DNA of 64,000 nt from Geobacillus genomosp. 3. Its GTDB lineage: Bacteria > Bacillota > Bacilli > Bacillales > Anoxybacillaceae. Every line of letters starts with the position of its first letter. Position 1 is the stretch's first letter. Below, piece after piece: positions 8,266 through 17,378 of the stretch. The notes beneath the pieces are model-generated. The model was given only the letters and a program-made list of their open reading frames with translations. It was not told the origin of the DNA and did no database searches. The stretch spans positions 1,612,001-1,676,000 of the forward strand of contig NC_022080.4 in assembly GCF_000445995.2 (NCBI RefSeq), written 5' to 3'. The translations under genes and the position numbers were made by a program.

Positions 8266-9694
8266 ACGTCGTCTCCATCCGGTCGCGATTCTCTCGGGGG
8301 TTGGAAAAGAATTGAAGAATATGATCGTTCCGTTGCTCGTGATCATCGCAGCCGGCAGCCGCAACCGCTTCTCTTGGCGGGATTTCATCGTGCCGCTGGC
8401 GGCTGTCGTATACACCGTGGTGATGGGCGTTCTTTCGTGGATCCGCTTTACGTACGCTTGGGATGAAGATCGCTTGCTCGTGGAAGAAGGGGTGTTTGTC
8501 CGCAAAAGACGTTCGATTCCGTTGGAGCGCATTCATGGGATGTCGGTCACGGAAGGCGTATGGCAGCGGATGGCAGGGGTTGTCCAAGTGCATATTGAAG
8601 CGGCAGGCCATGTGCTAGGTGAAGCGGAAGTGATGCTGCGGGCCATCTCACGGGAAGAGGCCCGCCAACTGCAACGATGTGTCGAACAAGCGAAAAGGAA
8701 GGCGGAAACCATTGACCATCCGGCGTCCAACGCAAACCGCTGTCCGCCTCCTGCCCTGTTTACGTTATCGATGAAAGAAGTTTGGATCGTTTCATTAACA
8801 AGCGGCGGCACGCTTGGCGTGGTCGTGGCGTTAGGGGCGTTTTTGTCGCAATTAGTCGACTTCATTCCATATGAAGCGCTCGTTCGCGATATTCAGTCGA
8901 CATGGAACGGGCATAGCCGTTGGTTTCTAGGGGGATTCGTCTTCGTCGTTTTGTTTGCCGCTTATGGAGTAGCCATCGTGCAAAACATGGTCCGATACGC
9001 TTCGTTTGCCGTGCGGAAACAAGAAGATACGATTGTGATCACCCGTGGATGGCTGGAGCGAAAATCGGTGTCAATCCCTGTTGCCCGCGTTCAAGGCGTC
9101 GTCATTCATGAGAATTGGCTGCGCCGATTGTTCGGATATGCTTCGGTGTCCTTGATTCATGCCGGTGGAGGGCTCGATGGCGGCGAAGCGGGCGATGTGG
9201 TGCTTTGTCCGCTGATCAAAAAGAATCGGGTGGCGTCGATTATGCAAACTTGCTTGTCTGAATATGATCCCACCGTCGCCTTTCATCCATTGCCGAAGCG
9301 AGCCAAGTCCCGTTATATGCTTCGCCCGCTATGTTGGCTTGTGATTCCGGCTGTTTTGGCGGCGTATGTTGAACGTCCGTGGGGAGTGATGGCTTTCTTG
9401 TTATTGCCATTCGGGGCATGGATCGGCGCATGCCGCTTCCATCTCGCAGGCTGGGCGCTTTCGCCGGGGCAGCTCGCTCTTCGCAGCGGCCTGTTTCGGC
9501 AAACGACGACATATGTCTTGAAACGCCACGTACAATCGTTCCAATCATCGGCGACATGGTGGCAAAAGCGAAAGCGGCTTACAACCATTTCCGTTTCCGT
9601 CATGCCGCTTGGCACCCGCGCCCGCGTCGTCGATGTGGATGAAGCAAATGCGGTTGTCATGTCCCGCTGGCTCGAAGGGAAACGGAAGAAATAA
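8255..9694 (+). CDS. ydbT: YdbT-like membrane protein with bacterial PH domains
   Basis: A 479-residue membrane protein starting at ATG 8255, inside the end of ydbS. Pairs of membrane helices alternate with three bPH2-type domains, each with a RxxxSIPLxRIHGxxVxE or SVSIPVARVQGVVIHEN motif followed by G-x-A-x-V-x-x-x-A-G-G. Length and overlap match B. subtilis YdbT. It sits in the cytoplasmic membrane and probably partners YdbS. The two-gene unit is followed by about 300 bases with no convincing gene before dinB. Confidence 0.85.
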   Translation: MMSKRRLHPVAILSGVGKELKNMIVPLLVIIAAGSRNRFSWRDFIVPLAAVVYTVVMGVLSWIRFTYAWDEDRLLVEEGVFVRKRRSIPLERIHGMSVTEGVWQRMAGVVQVHIEAAGHVLGEAEVMLRAISREEARQLQRCVEQAKRKAETIDHPASNANRCPPPALFTLSMKEVWIVSLTSGGTLGVVVALGAFLSQLVDFIPYEALVRDIQSTWNGHSRWFLGGFVFVVLFAAYGVAIVQNMVRYASFAVRKQEDTIVITRGWLERKSVSIPVARVQGVVIHENWLRRLFGYASVSLIHAGGGLDGGEAGDVVLCPLIKKNRVASIMQTCLSEYDPTVAFHPLPKRAKSRYMLRPLCWLVIPAVLAAYVERPWGVMAFLLLPFGAWIGACRFHLAGWALSPGQLALRSGLFRQTTTYVLKRHVQSFQSSATWWQKRKRLTTISVSVMPLGTRARVVDVDEANAVVMSRWLEGKRKK

Positions 9695-9990
9695 GCATGA
9701 TGCGTCACGAGACCGTATTGTCCGCTTTCCGTCTTATCCGGAAAAAGGAGGTCGTGGCGGTGGAGGGTGAAACGGATTTTGTTCAAGGAGCGGCTTCGCT
9801 GCATGCTCAATCAGGTGATGCGGCAGCAGCCAGGCTTCTGATATAGCATTCCAGCCACGCGGGCAACTAATGGGTTCGTCCCCTTTACGCCTCTTGTGAG
9901 GTTCCGCTTGCAGGAGAATCGAGTATATTCAAATGACAAATGATCTGATACAATATAATAGAAAGAACACGAAAAAAGAAGGGACAAGTC
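9695..9990 (+). other. Intergenic stretch with no supported gene
   Basis: No convincing gene is visible. A 48-codon frame opens at ATG 9697, and a 25-codon frame with a GTG start and a GGAGG nearby ends in the same area. Neither shows family features. The last 60 bases contain an AT-rich promoter-like stretch (CAATATAAT near 9950-9958) that probably serves dinB. No SOS-box consensus was recognised. Confidence 0.4.
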
Positions 9991-11220
9991 ATGCCACGAG
10001 AGCGTGAATCCCGCGGACGGGTCATTTTTCATATCGACTGCAACTCGTTTTTCGCCAGCTGCGAGATTGCCCGCGATCCGTCGCTTCGGGGAAGGCCGAT
10101 CGTTGTGGCGGGGGACCCAAAAGAGCGGAGGGGGATCGTGCTGGCGGCCAGTTATGCGGCGAAACAGCAGTTTGGCATCTATACGACGATGCCGCTTACG
10201 GAAGCGAAGAAGCGCTGTCCGTCGCTCGTTGTGCGCCCGCCGGATTTCGCCTTTTACCGCGAAATGAGCCGCCGCTTGTTCCAATGGCTGGAGCGTTTCC
10301 CGCACGTTTTAGAGCGCGCTTCGATCGATGAAGGCTATTTGGACGTGACCAACCGGGCATCAATCGTTCACCCGCTGGCTTTTGCCCGCCACATCCAACA
10401 GGGGCTTTTGGAGCAGCTGTCGATTCCCGTCAGCATCGGAATCGCCCCGAATAAGTTTTTGGCCAAAATGGCAAGCGAGATGAAAAAGCCGCTCGGCATC
10501 ACGGTGCTGCGCAAACGCGACGTTCCGCACGTCCTTTGGCCGCTTCCGGTTGAACAGATGCATGGTGTCGGCGACAAAACCGCCAGGAAGCTGCAGGCGC
10601 TCGGTTTGCGCACGATCGGCGATATGGCGAAGGCTGACCGGACGCTTCTTGAGCGGACGTTTGGCGTCTTTGGCCTGCGCCTTCACGAGCGGGCCAACGG
10701 CATCGACCCGCGTCCGGTCGACCCGGAAGCAGCGGAGAAATGGAAGTCGGTCGGGAACTCGACGACGCTGCCGCACGATGCAGACGACGAACAAGAACTG
10801 CGGGCCGTTTTGCGCCAGCTGGCCGAATCCGTCAGCGCGCGGATGAAACAAAAGCGGGTCGTCTCGCGGACCGTTCAGTTAACGATCCGCTACCACGATT
10901 TTCGCACGATCACCCGCAGCCAAACCGAGGCGGCGCCGTTGCAAACGGCGGACGACCTCTTTCGGGCGGCGGCGCGGCTGTTGAAAAGGCATTGGGACGG
11001 ACGCCCGGTGCGGCTTCTTGGCGTCGCCGCGCTTCGTGTGTTTGATGAGCGGGAAGAAGGAAAACAGCTCGATTTGTTTCATTATGAAGAGGAAGCGAAA
11101 GCTGAAGCGCTTCGAAAGACGGTTGAACAACTGCGGGCGAAATTTGGCGAACGTGCGCTCCAAATGGGGGCGGAATGGCTTTCGTCTAATCTGGAAGAAA
11201 AGGAGAGAGGAGAACGGTGA
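9991..11220 (+). CDS. dinB: DNA polymerase IV (Y family)
   Basis: A 409-residue Y-family polymerase. The catalytic residues are visible: IFHIDCNSFFASCE with the first metal Asp and the steric-gate region, and ERASIDEGYLDVT with the Ser-Ile-Asp-Glu motif. A helix-hairpin-helix (MHGVGDKTARKLQALG), little-finger domain and C-terminal beta-clamp peptide QLDLF (about residue 362) follow. It performs error-prone lesion bypass at stalled forks. The gene ends in GTGA and overlaps the start of the next small membrane gene, suggesting co-translation. Confidence 0.96.
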   Translation: MPRERESRGRVIFHIDCNSFFASCEIARDPSLRGRPIVVAGDPKERRGIVLAASYAAKQQFGIYTTMPLTEAKKRCPSLVVRPPDFAFYREMSRRLFQWLERFPHVLERASIDEGYLDVTNRASIVHPLAFARHIQQGLLEQLSIPVSIGIAPNKFLAKMASEMKKPLGITVLRKRDVPHVLWPLPVEQMHGVGDKTARKLQALGLRTIGDMAKADRTLLERTFGVFGLRLHERANGIDPRPVDPEAAEKWKSVGNSTTLPHDADDEQELRAVLRQLAESVSARMKQKRVVSRTVQLTIRYHDFRTITRSQTEAAPLQTADDLFRAAARLLKRHWDGRPVRLLGVAALRVFDEREEGKQLDLFHYEEEAKAEALRKTVEQLRAKFGERALQMGAEWLSSNLEEKERGER

Positions 11221-11405
11221 CAGGATTGATGGTTGCTGCAGCTGTCGTGATGGTTGCAGGTTTGATCGGCACGCTCGCACTTTCCGGCCGCGGGGATGAA
11301 CAGTACACATCGGCAACAAAAGGGAATCTCACCCGCCTAGTGTTGATTTACGCAGGGTTGGCGGTCGTTTTGGCGGCAGGGATCGGGATCTACATGGCGC
11401 TATAA
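11217..11405 (+). CDS. Small two-helix membrane protein coupled to dinB
   Basis: A 62-residue protein whose GTG start (11217) overlaps the dinB stop by four bases. Two hydrophobic segments (LMVAAAVVMVAGLIGTLAL and LVLIYAGLAVVLAAGIGIYMAL) flank a short polar loop. I know no function for it. The tight overlap with dinB is typical of a translationally coupled pair. Confidence 0.6.
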   Translation: MTGLMVAAAVVMVAGLIGTLALSGRGDEQYTSATKGNLTRLVLIYAGLAVVLAAGIGIYMAL

Positions 11406-11654
11406 CGGGAAAGCCACTGTATTGGCTGTCCATCGGCTTGAAAAGGGGGCTTATGAGAAGGCAAGCAGTCGAATGAGGAACAAACGAATGCCGATCGTTC
11501 AGCAGCCGGCCAGAGCGCCCAAAGCGGGAAAGTGTGTCAACAGGCCGGCCTATTTTTTTAGCTTAGGTTGTTGGCGGATGCCGATTTTCGCTGGATACGT
11601 ATATATACAGTATGAATATCCCTTATGGACAACAGTGCAGGAAGGAGTATGGAA

Positions 11655-12860
11655 ATGGTGGTATACGACATGCATGGAGCGTCCATGCCGCTTGAGTCAA
11701 ACGGGGAATGGCAATCACTAATCGGAAAAACCGTGACCGTCTACCGCGGCGGTCCCGAATCGAAAACAGGGAAACTTCTCGATGTCCAGTCAGATTATCT
11801 TGCCCTTTTCAATGAAAATGAATCCGCGATGATTTATTATGCATTGCACCATGTCCAAAGCATTAGCGAAAACGCAAAAGCCAATTCGGTTCCGTCGTTT
11901 TCTTCCTCTAGCAGCGAACCCGTTTTGCCAATAGGGGCGCCGAATTTTCATGAGCTGTTAAGCAGCTTGGTCAACGAGCGCATTCAAGTCAACCAGGGGG
12001 GGCCGGAGTCGAAACAAGGAACGTTATTAGGCGTGAGTGACGATCATATTATTCTCTTCACGAAAGATGACGGCATCGTGTTTTACCATCTCCGCCATAT
12101 TAAAAGCGTTCGCGTACAAACAAACAACGAGGAAAACAAAGCGGCAGCCAACGAGGTTCAAGCCGCGAGACATGAAGTGCATGCAGCAGAAGAAGCGGCA
12201 GCCCAAGCCTCAGGGCATAATGTTATGGAAGCAGCAGGCAAGGCAGCCCATACGTCCGAAGGAGCACCGGAAGGCCAAGAACATGACCTGTCTCCCCCGC
12301 CCGTTTACGTCAAGGCCGAAAACTTCGCCGATTTGTTTGCGCGTCTTACCCATACATGGGTGGCGATCAATCGCGGAGGGCCGGAAGCGGTCGAAGGCAT
12401 CCTAGTTTCGGGTGGAAGCGGCTATTATACGATTGTTAACCGGGATGAAATCATCCGGATGAATCCCGAGCACATGAAAAGCATCAGCTGCGGACCTAAA
12501 GGGGCGTTCCAGGCGATGAATGCCACGAATGCCGAAGAAGAAAAGGAAACGGGCCAAACTAAAGCGGCACATGGGTCCAATCAAGCCGGGCATGAGGCGA
12601 AAAAGACCGAAAATGCGCAGAAACAAGAAGCGGGAGAAGCAAAAGCGAAGCAAAAAGAGCAAGGTGGCAAGAAAAAGGCGGAAGGGAAGGAGAAAGAAAA
12701 AGAGAAAGCGAGACAAGGGGAACGACAGGTTAACGACAAGGTCCGCGAACAAGGCAAAGACCAAAAGAAAACAGACGGCCAGGGCGACAAGAAAAAGGCG
12801 GAAGAAAAAGGGAAAGGTGAGAAGGCGAAAAAGGGAGACCGTAGTCATCGGCGCGGTTAA
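11655..12860 (+). CDS. cotB: CotB-like outer spore coat protein
   Basis: A 401-residue protein starting at ATG 11655 behind AAGGAG. Its N-terminal 280 residues hold three repeats closely resembling B. subtilis CotB: VTVYRGGPESKTGKL, IQVNQGGPESKQGTL and VAINRGGPEAVEGIL, each followed by a YY or FYHLxHIKSI element. CotB is a surface-exposed outer coat protein. The C-terminal 115 residues are almost wholly Lys, Glu, Gln, Ala and Gly, instead of the Ser/Lys-rich tail of B. subtilis CotB that is phosphorylated by CotH. Expression in the mother cell late in sporulation is expected from the family. Confidence 0.85.
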   Translation: MVVYDMHGASMPLESNGEWQSLIGKTVTVYRGGPESKTGKLLDVQSDYLALFNENESAMIYYALHHVQSISENAKANSVPSFSSSSSEPVLPIGAPNFHELLSSLVNERIQVNQGGPESKQGTLLGVSDDHIILFTKDDGIVFYHLRHIKSVRVQTNNEENKAAANEVQAARHEVHAAEEAAAQASGHNVMEAAGKAAHTSEGAPEGQEHDLSPPPVYVKAENFADLFARLTHTWVAINRGGPEAVEGILVSGGSGYYTIVNRDEIIRMNPEHMKSISCGPKGAFQAMNATNAEEEKETGQTKAAHGSNQAGHEAKKTENAQKQEAGEAKAKQKEQGGKKKAEGKEKEKEKARQGERQVNDKVREQGKDQKKTDGQGDKKKAEEKGKGEKAKKGDRSHRRG

Positions 12861-12896
12861 ACCAATGTCGCCCCGTAAAACCAAAGGGTGAAAAAC

Positions 12897-13565
12897 ATGG
12901 ATCTGTTGAAAACGTTGCTCGGCAAGCAAGTCAAAGTAGAGATTTCCGGAGGAACTGTTGTTCGGGGGGTGTTGATTGATTTTGGGCTCGATATTTTAGT
13001 CCTCTATACCGGGAAAGAGTATTTGTACATTCCCCACCTGCATATTCACCACATTCAGCTTCATGCGGATCCCGAATTCTTGATCGATCCCCCTTTTCCT
13101 GAAGTTCCTTTGCAAGAGGATACGGGAATTTCCTACCGAAAAACATTATTGAACGCCAAAGGGCGGTTTGTGGAGATTTACGTGATCGGCAACAAATCGA
13201 TTCACGGTTACATTACCAACGTACTGAACGATTACTTCACCTTTTACTCCCCAGTCTACAAAACGATGCTCATTTCACTCAATCATTTAAAATGGCTGAC
13301 CCCTTACCAGACAACCATTACACCGTACACATTAGGGAACGATGCGCTGCCCGTGCAGCCGACTCCTCTTTCCTTGCAGCGGTCGCTTGAGGAGCAGCTC
13401 AAAAAAATGGAAGGCCACTTGGCCATTTTCGACTTGGGCGATCACCCGCTGAAAATCGGGTTGTTAAAGGAAGTGCAAAACAATATCGTTCATCTAGTGA
13501 CCGCAGGTGGGGAATCGGTTTACTGGAAAGTGATTCATTTAAAAACCGTGCATTTTCCGTCGTAG
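12897..13565 (+). CDS. Coat-associated protein with CotB/DUF2642-like fold
   Basis: A 222-residue protein starting at ATG 12897, with AAAGGGTGA upstream, 36 bases after the cotB-like gene. The sequence LLGKQVKVEISGGTVVRGVLIDFGLDILVLYTGKEYLYIPxLHIHHIQ is a small Sm-like barrel of the kind in CotB repeats and DUF2642 proteins, and a related element recurs at the C terminus (HPLKIGLLKEVQNNIVHLV). Shared fold and operon position suggest a coat component acting with CotB. This is inference; it has no Lys-rich tail. Confidence 0.65.
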   Translation: MDLLKTLLGKQVKVEISGGTVVRGVLIDFGLDILVLYTGKEYLYIPHLHIHHIQLHADPEFLIDPPFPEVPLQEDTGISYRKTLLNAKGRFVEIYVIGNKSIHGYITNVLNDYFTFYSPVYKTMLISLNHLKWLTPYQTTITPYTLGNDALPVQPTPLSLQRSLEEQLKKMEGHLAIFDLGDHPLKIGLLKEVQNNIVHLVTAGGESVYWKVIHLKTVHFPS

Positions 13566-13627
13566 GATGACGGAATCGTTTTGGGTACGATGGATGCCAT
13601 GTATGGATGCATGCCGAAAAGTTCACG

Positions 13628-13666
13628 AAAAATCCCTCCTTCGTCACCGTGCGAGGAGGGATTTTT
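13628..13666 (+). terminator. Bidirectional terminator
   Basis: AAAAATCCCTCC pairs with GGAGGGATTTTT around a short loop. The flanking A and T runs allow it to act for the coat genes (plus) and for the transporter gene (minus) that ends at 13665. Confidence 0.9.
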
Positions 13667-15038
13667 ATAGAAGGTTCACAGATGATAAAAAGAAAATCCA
13701 ACTATACAGCATGGCAAGGGTGAACAACACCGTCGGCGGAATGACCAGAAGTGAGATTTTCGTATAAGCGGACCAAGGAAGCGGATAGCGGTATTTTTGT
13801 AAGATATGGAGCCAAAGCAACGTTGCGAGCGTCCCGGTCGGCAACAGCAGCGCGCCGATATCGCTCCCGATAATCATCGCCAAATACGCCGCTTTCAGCA
13901 CGAGCGGGTCGGTATGCATTTCGGCCAATGTCAACGTTCCGATCATGAGCGCAGGGTGGTTGTTAAATACATTGGACAAAACAGACATCATGCTTCCCAT
14001 GACGAAAATGGCGTGAAACAGATTGGACACATAAGGCTGCAATTGTTGCACGAAGTAATGTCCCAAGCCGGCCCCGTTTAACCCGTATACAATAATATAC
14101 ATTCCAAAGGCAAAGACAAGGATGTGCCACGGCGCTTTCCGCAACACGTCAAATGGCCTCGTCTTAAACGTGTACCACCGCCATCCTAGCAGCAAGCCCG
14201 ACCCCACCAGAGCCACCCATTCGACCGGGATATGAACGTAGGAAGCGACAAACAAACTAGCCCGCATTGCCAATACAAAGAGAAGAATCGCCTTCATCCT
14301 TTGTTTCGATATGTTCAAATCGTCATAGCCAGCGGAATCGCGGAGGGGATGTTGGTAAAACGAGCGCGGGGTGATGGGGACGGATAGCGGGGGAAGTGTT
14401 CTAGGAAGATCTTTGTAAAAAACGGCAAACAACATGCCGGTCAAAAAGAGCAGCCCAAGCGTAGCAGGGATGAACATCATCGCTGTTTGCGCGTACAGGC
14501 TCATATCAATAATCTTTAACGAAATTAAGTTCACCATGTTGCTCACACCGATCGGCGCGCTTGAGGCGGTGGCGATGAGCGCGCCGCTCACCAAGTACGG
14601 AAACTGTTCTCGCTTTTTGAGTTGAAAGCTCTTTAAGAGCAGCAGCAAAATCGGGGTTGTGATGATGATGCTGCCGTCGTTGTTGAAAAACAGCGTCATG
14701 AGAAAGCAAAGCGCATTGGTGTACCAAAACAGCCGAACACCGGAGCCGTTGGCCCGTTCAGCCAACATGGCGGCGATCCAGTGAAAAAAGCCGATGCTCT
14801 CGAGCACAAGCGCCATGATAAACGTGGAGATGATGGTGACCGCTGCGCCGCCTACTTTGGTGCTAATGTTGATGAGATTGGAAAAACTGACTGCTCCGCT
14901 CACAAGAGTGATCACCGCACCGACCGCGGCCGGGATGGCTTCATGCATTCCTTTCGGGCGCCAATAGATGAGCAGGAGTGTAAAGAAAAACGTAAGCACG
15001 ATCAGGATATCGATGATGACAAGCCTCCTTTCTTGCAT
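13665..15038 (-). CDS. ArsB/NhaD-superfamily ion transporter
   Basis: A membrane protein of about 457 residues with some twelve hydrophobic segments and the ion-transporter fold: FFNNDGSIIITTPILLLLLK in helix 4, then PIGVSNMVNLISL, and in the second half SNVFNNHPALMIGTL and GSDIGALLLPTG. The paired FNND and FNNHPA motifs are typical of ArsB and related NhaD/citrate transporters. It probably exports an anion or exchanges Na+/H+. The start is uncertain: ATG 15038 lacks a good ribosome binding site, while a strong AAAGGAGG lies 15 bases inside the frame with no normal start at ideal distance. Confidence 0.75.
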   Translation of the reverse strand: MQERRLVIIDILIVLTFFFTLLLIYWRPKGMHEAIPAAVGAVITLVSGAVSFSNLINISTKVGGAAVTIISTFIMALVLESIGFFHWIAAMLAERANGSGVRLFWYTNALCFLMTLFFNNDGSIIITTPILLLLLKSFQLKKREQFPYLVSGALIATASSAPIGVSNMVNLISLKIIDMSLYAQTAMMFIPATLGLLFLTGMLFAVFYKDLPRTLPPLSVPITPRSFYQHPLRDSAGYDDLNISKQRMKAILLFVLAMRASLFVASYVHIPVEWVALVGSGLLLGWRWYTFKTRPFDVLRKAPWHILVFAFGMYIIVYGLNGAGLGHYFVQQLQPYVSNLFHAIFVMGSMMSVLSNVFNNHPALMIGTLTLAEMHTDPLVLKAAYLAMIIGSDIGALLLPTGTLATLLWLHILQKYRYPLPWSAYTKISLLVIPPTVLFTLAMLYSWIFFLSSVNLL

Positions 15039-15217
15039 TTTCTTCGTTGAAGCGGTATGGGTGAACTGTCTATAGTATTCATTTGTACTGCATCTATATG
15101 TGCCTGAGAGAAGACTTGTACTACGCCATTCGCTCAAATTCGCCAAAATCCACGTTTGTTCGCTATGAGCAGGCCACCTATGCCTAGCTCGCGCCCGCCG
15201 CCCGTCTTTCCCTAATC

Positions 15218-15255
15218 AAAAAAGTTGGCCAAACAAAAAGGATGGCCAACTTTTT
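15218..15255 (-). terminator. Terminator of the speD-speE fusion gene
   Basis: AAAAAAGTTGGCC (15218-15230) pairs with GGCCAACTTTTT (15244-15255). Read on the minus strand, the stem is followed by a T-run. It lies about 55 bases after the fusion gene stop. Confidence 0.85.
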
Positions 15256-15309
15256 GGTGAAGAATAGGTTGTCTATCAAATATGTGAAGGAAGCGGCGGG
15301 CAACATGAG

Positions 15310-16614
15310 TTACCAGTACACGTTCTCCTGTTTGAACAGATGGTGCAAAACAGTATGTTGTTTGGAATTCACAATCGCCAGCGGTTTCTTCGCTAAAATG
15401 GTTGAAGGAAAGCGAGACAAGTCACGTAAAGGATTCGGCAGCGTGCGGCACGGAATTTGCGCCTGCCGTCCTTCCCATGAAAGAGCGGTTTTGGCTCCGA
15501 TATGAAATCCCCAATCCCCAAAAGACGGAACGATGGTATGGTAGCTTAGTGTGTGAAATCCAGCGCTTTCGATCGTTTTTCCGATGCTCCAGAAAACGAT
15601 GGGCGTATCATCAAGGGAAGCAGATTGGCAGACAAACACACCGTCATCGGCAAGACAACGTTTTAAGAGAGTGTAAAATTCGGTTGTATATAGACTGCTA
15701 GTCGTCTCATCGGTCGGGTCGGGAAAGTCGACGATGATGAGTGGATAAAGGGTGCGGTTGGCGGCAAGAAAATCAACCGCATCTTGAGGATGGACGGCAA
15801 CCCGGGAGTCGGATAACGAAGAGTCGTTCAATGCGGCTAATTTTTTGCTTTTTTTCGCAGCCTGCAATACTGCAGGATCTAAGTCAACCAGATCGACATG
15901 CTTAACGCTTGGGTATTTCAGCACTTCCCGCAGCGCCAAGCCATCCCCGCCGCCTAAAATAAGCACGCGGCTCGGGGTGGGGACAAACGTGAAAGCCGGG
16001 TGAACAAGCGCCTCGTGATAAATGTGCTCATCCAATGAGCTAAACTGCAACTGCCCGTCTAAATACATGCGTACATCTTTCGCTTCAATCATTTGCAAGT
16101 GTTGGAAGGCACTTTTTTCGTCCCAAAGCAGTTTATGTTTTCCACGCAAAAGCGCCTGCCGCCCGATCTGATCCCACTTGTCGCCGCGGACGGCCTCATC
16201 GCCGCCGTGGCGCTCGTCCGGCTTTGGCGACCCAAACGATTCCATCCCTTGGCTCATAACGAGCTGAGGGGACGTTGTCCCGCGGGAAACTGAATAAACG
16301 ACCGCCCGTTTTGCCTGAAGGCCTTTTAATAACACATCCACCTGGCTAAGCGGATCATGTTCCCCGCACGTATAAAAATCCAACGAAGCATAGCGTTCCT
16401 CCGGCCACGTATGAATCGACAGATGCGACGTGGCTAGCACGATCATGCCCGTCACACCTTGCGGATGAAATGGATGGAAATACGAATATACCACTTCCAT
16501 GCCGGCGTTTTGCGCGGCCATTGTCAGCAGCTGTTCCAAATAGTCCTGGTTGTTCAAAAGGGTGGAATCGCATTCAAAGGCATCGAGAATTAGATGTTTC
16601 CCTCCCACATTCAA
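15310..16614 (-). CDS. Fused S-adenosylmethionine decarboxylase and aminopropyltransferase
   Basis: A 434-residue two-domain protein. Residues 1-125 are a class 1b AdoMet decarboxylase (SpeD) with Ser63 in SHLSIHTWPE as the pyruvoyl precursor, plus His68 and Cys83, identical in numbering to the T. maritima enzyme. Residues about 155-434 are a spermidine-synthase-like domain with LILGGGDGLALRE and LVDLDPAV. Where SpeE normally has D-S/T-S/T-DPxGP, this domain has VDFPDPTDE, so the amine acceptor may differ. The fusion would make decarboxylated AdoMet and transfer its aminopropyl group in one polypeptide. TTG 16614 is the apparent start behind AAAGGAG. A separate speE lies at 42.5 kb. Confidence 0.9.
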   Translation of the reverse strand: MNVGGKHLILDAFECDSTLLNNQDYLEQLLTMAAQNAGMEVVYSYFHPFHPQGVTGMIVLATSHLSIHTWPEERYASLDFYTCGEHDPLSQVDVLLKGLQAKRAVVYSVSRGTTSPQLVMSQGMESFGSPKPDERHGGDEAVRGDKWDQIGRQALLRGKHKLLWDEKSAFQHLQMIEAKDVRMYLDGQLQFSSLDEHIYHEALVHPAFTFVPTPSRVLILGGGDGLALREVLKYPSVKHVDLVDLDPAVLQAAKKSKKLAALNDSSLSDSRVAVHPQDAVDFLAANRTLYPLIIVDFPDPTDETTSSLYTTEFYTLLKRCLADDGVFVCQSASLDDTPIVFWSIGKTIESAGFHTLSYHTIVPSFGDWGFHIGAKTALSWEGRQAQIPCRTLPNPLRDLSRFPSTILAKKPLAIVNSKQHTVLHHLFKQENVYW

Positions 16615-16857
16615 CGGATGGCCATCTCCTTTCTACTTGAATGGACTGTCCTTTATTCTATGGCATGCGTTGTCAAAGAGCTTGTATCATGGCCCGGCAG
16701 AGCATCATCCGTTTTTTTGCCCTACCGGAAGGAAAAAGACACCCTCGAGTGCAAAAAAGCCCCTGCCCGTTCTATCGTCTGCAATGTGACGATGCTCACT
16801 CCAGGACGGTGCGTTTTTGGCTACAATGATGGCAAACGACACGATGATGGAGGATGT

Positions 16858-17358
16858 ATGGCACACTACGTTTGGATCATTATCAATGCGTTGTTGGTGG
16901 CCGGTTCTGCGCTGTATATATGGCTGTTTCGCCCGAGCGATTCAGCGGCCGTGTTTGCCGGAAAATGGCTGGCGCAAGCAGCGATACTGTTGTTTTGGGT
17001 CAATGTCAATATGTACTTCATTTTTCTCGTCATCCGTAAAGCGAAAGTCCGGAACGTGAAAGTTGCCTTGGCGCGGATGTCAAGAAAAATGATGAAAGCC
17101 CATATTCCGCTGGCTGTAGCCGGAACGGGCTTGATCGTGCTTCACGGCGGGATCATGATGTGGAAACTCGGGGCGGTTCTTGGCGTTGGCCACGGAAAAA
17201 TGGTGACCGGCTATGCGAGCCTCGGGCTGTTGGCCATCACCTTGGCGGCCGGCGTTCTCCGCCATCGAAAAGCGTCCGGATTTCGGCGGAAATTTCATCT
17301 GTTGTCGGCGATGGTGTTTGCCTGTTTGTTTCTCATTCACTTATTTTGGCCTCTTTGA
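16858..17358 (+). CDS. Four-helix membrane protein, function unknown
   Basis: A 166-residue protein starting at ATG 16858 behind GATGGAGG. It has about four to five membrane helices with conserved-looking His residues at helix ends (MKAHIPLAVAG, IVLHGGIMMW, LRHRKASGFRRKFHLLSAMVF, IHLFWPL), a pattern reminiscent of small cytochrome b561-like or ferric-reductase-like heme proteins. This resemblance is weak and no CxxCH motif is present. It is followed after 20 bases by the next small gene, suggesting a two-gene unit. Confidence 0.55.
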   Translation: MAHYVWIIINALLVAGSALYIWLFRPSDSAAVFAGKWLAQAAILLFWVNVNMYFIFLVIRKAKVRNVKVALARMSRKMMKAHIPLAVAGTGLIVLHGGIMMWKLGAVLGVGHGKMVTGYASLGLLAITLAAGVLRHRKASGFRRKFHLLSAMVFACLFLIHLFWPL

Positions 17359-17378
17359 CACCGGAAGGAGCGAAAAAC

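Noticed and set aside
9695..9990. Possible SOS box upstream of dinB
   Set aside because: The nearest candidate (GAGTATATTC) lacks the CGAAC-N4-GTTCG consensus of Bacillus LexA sites.
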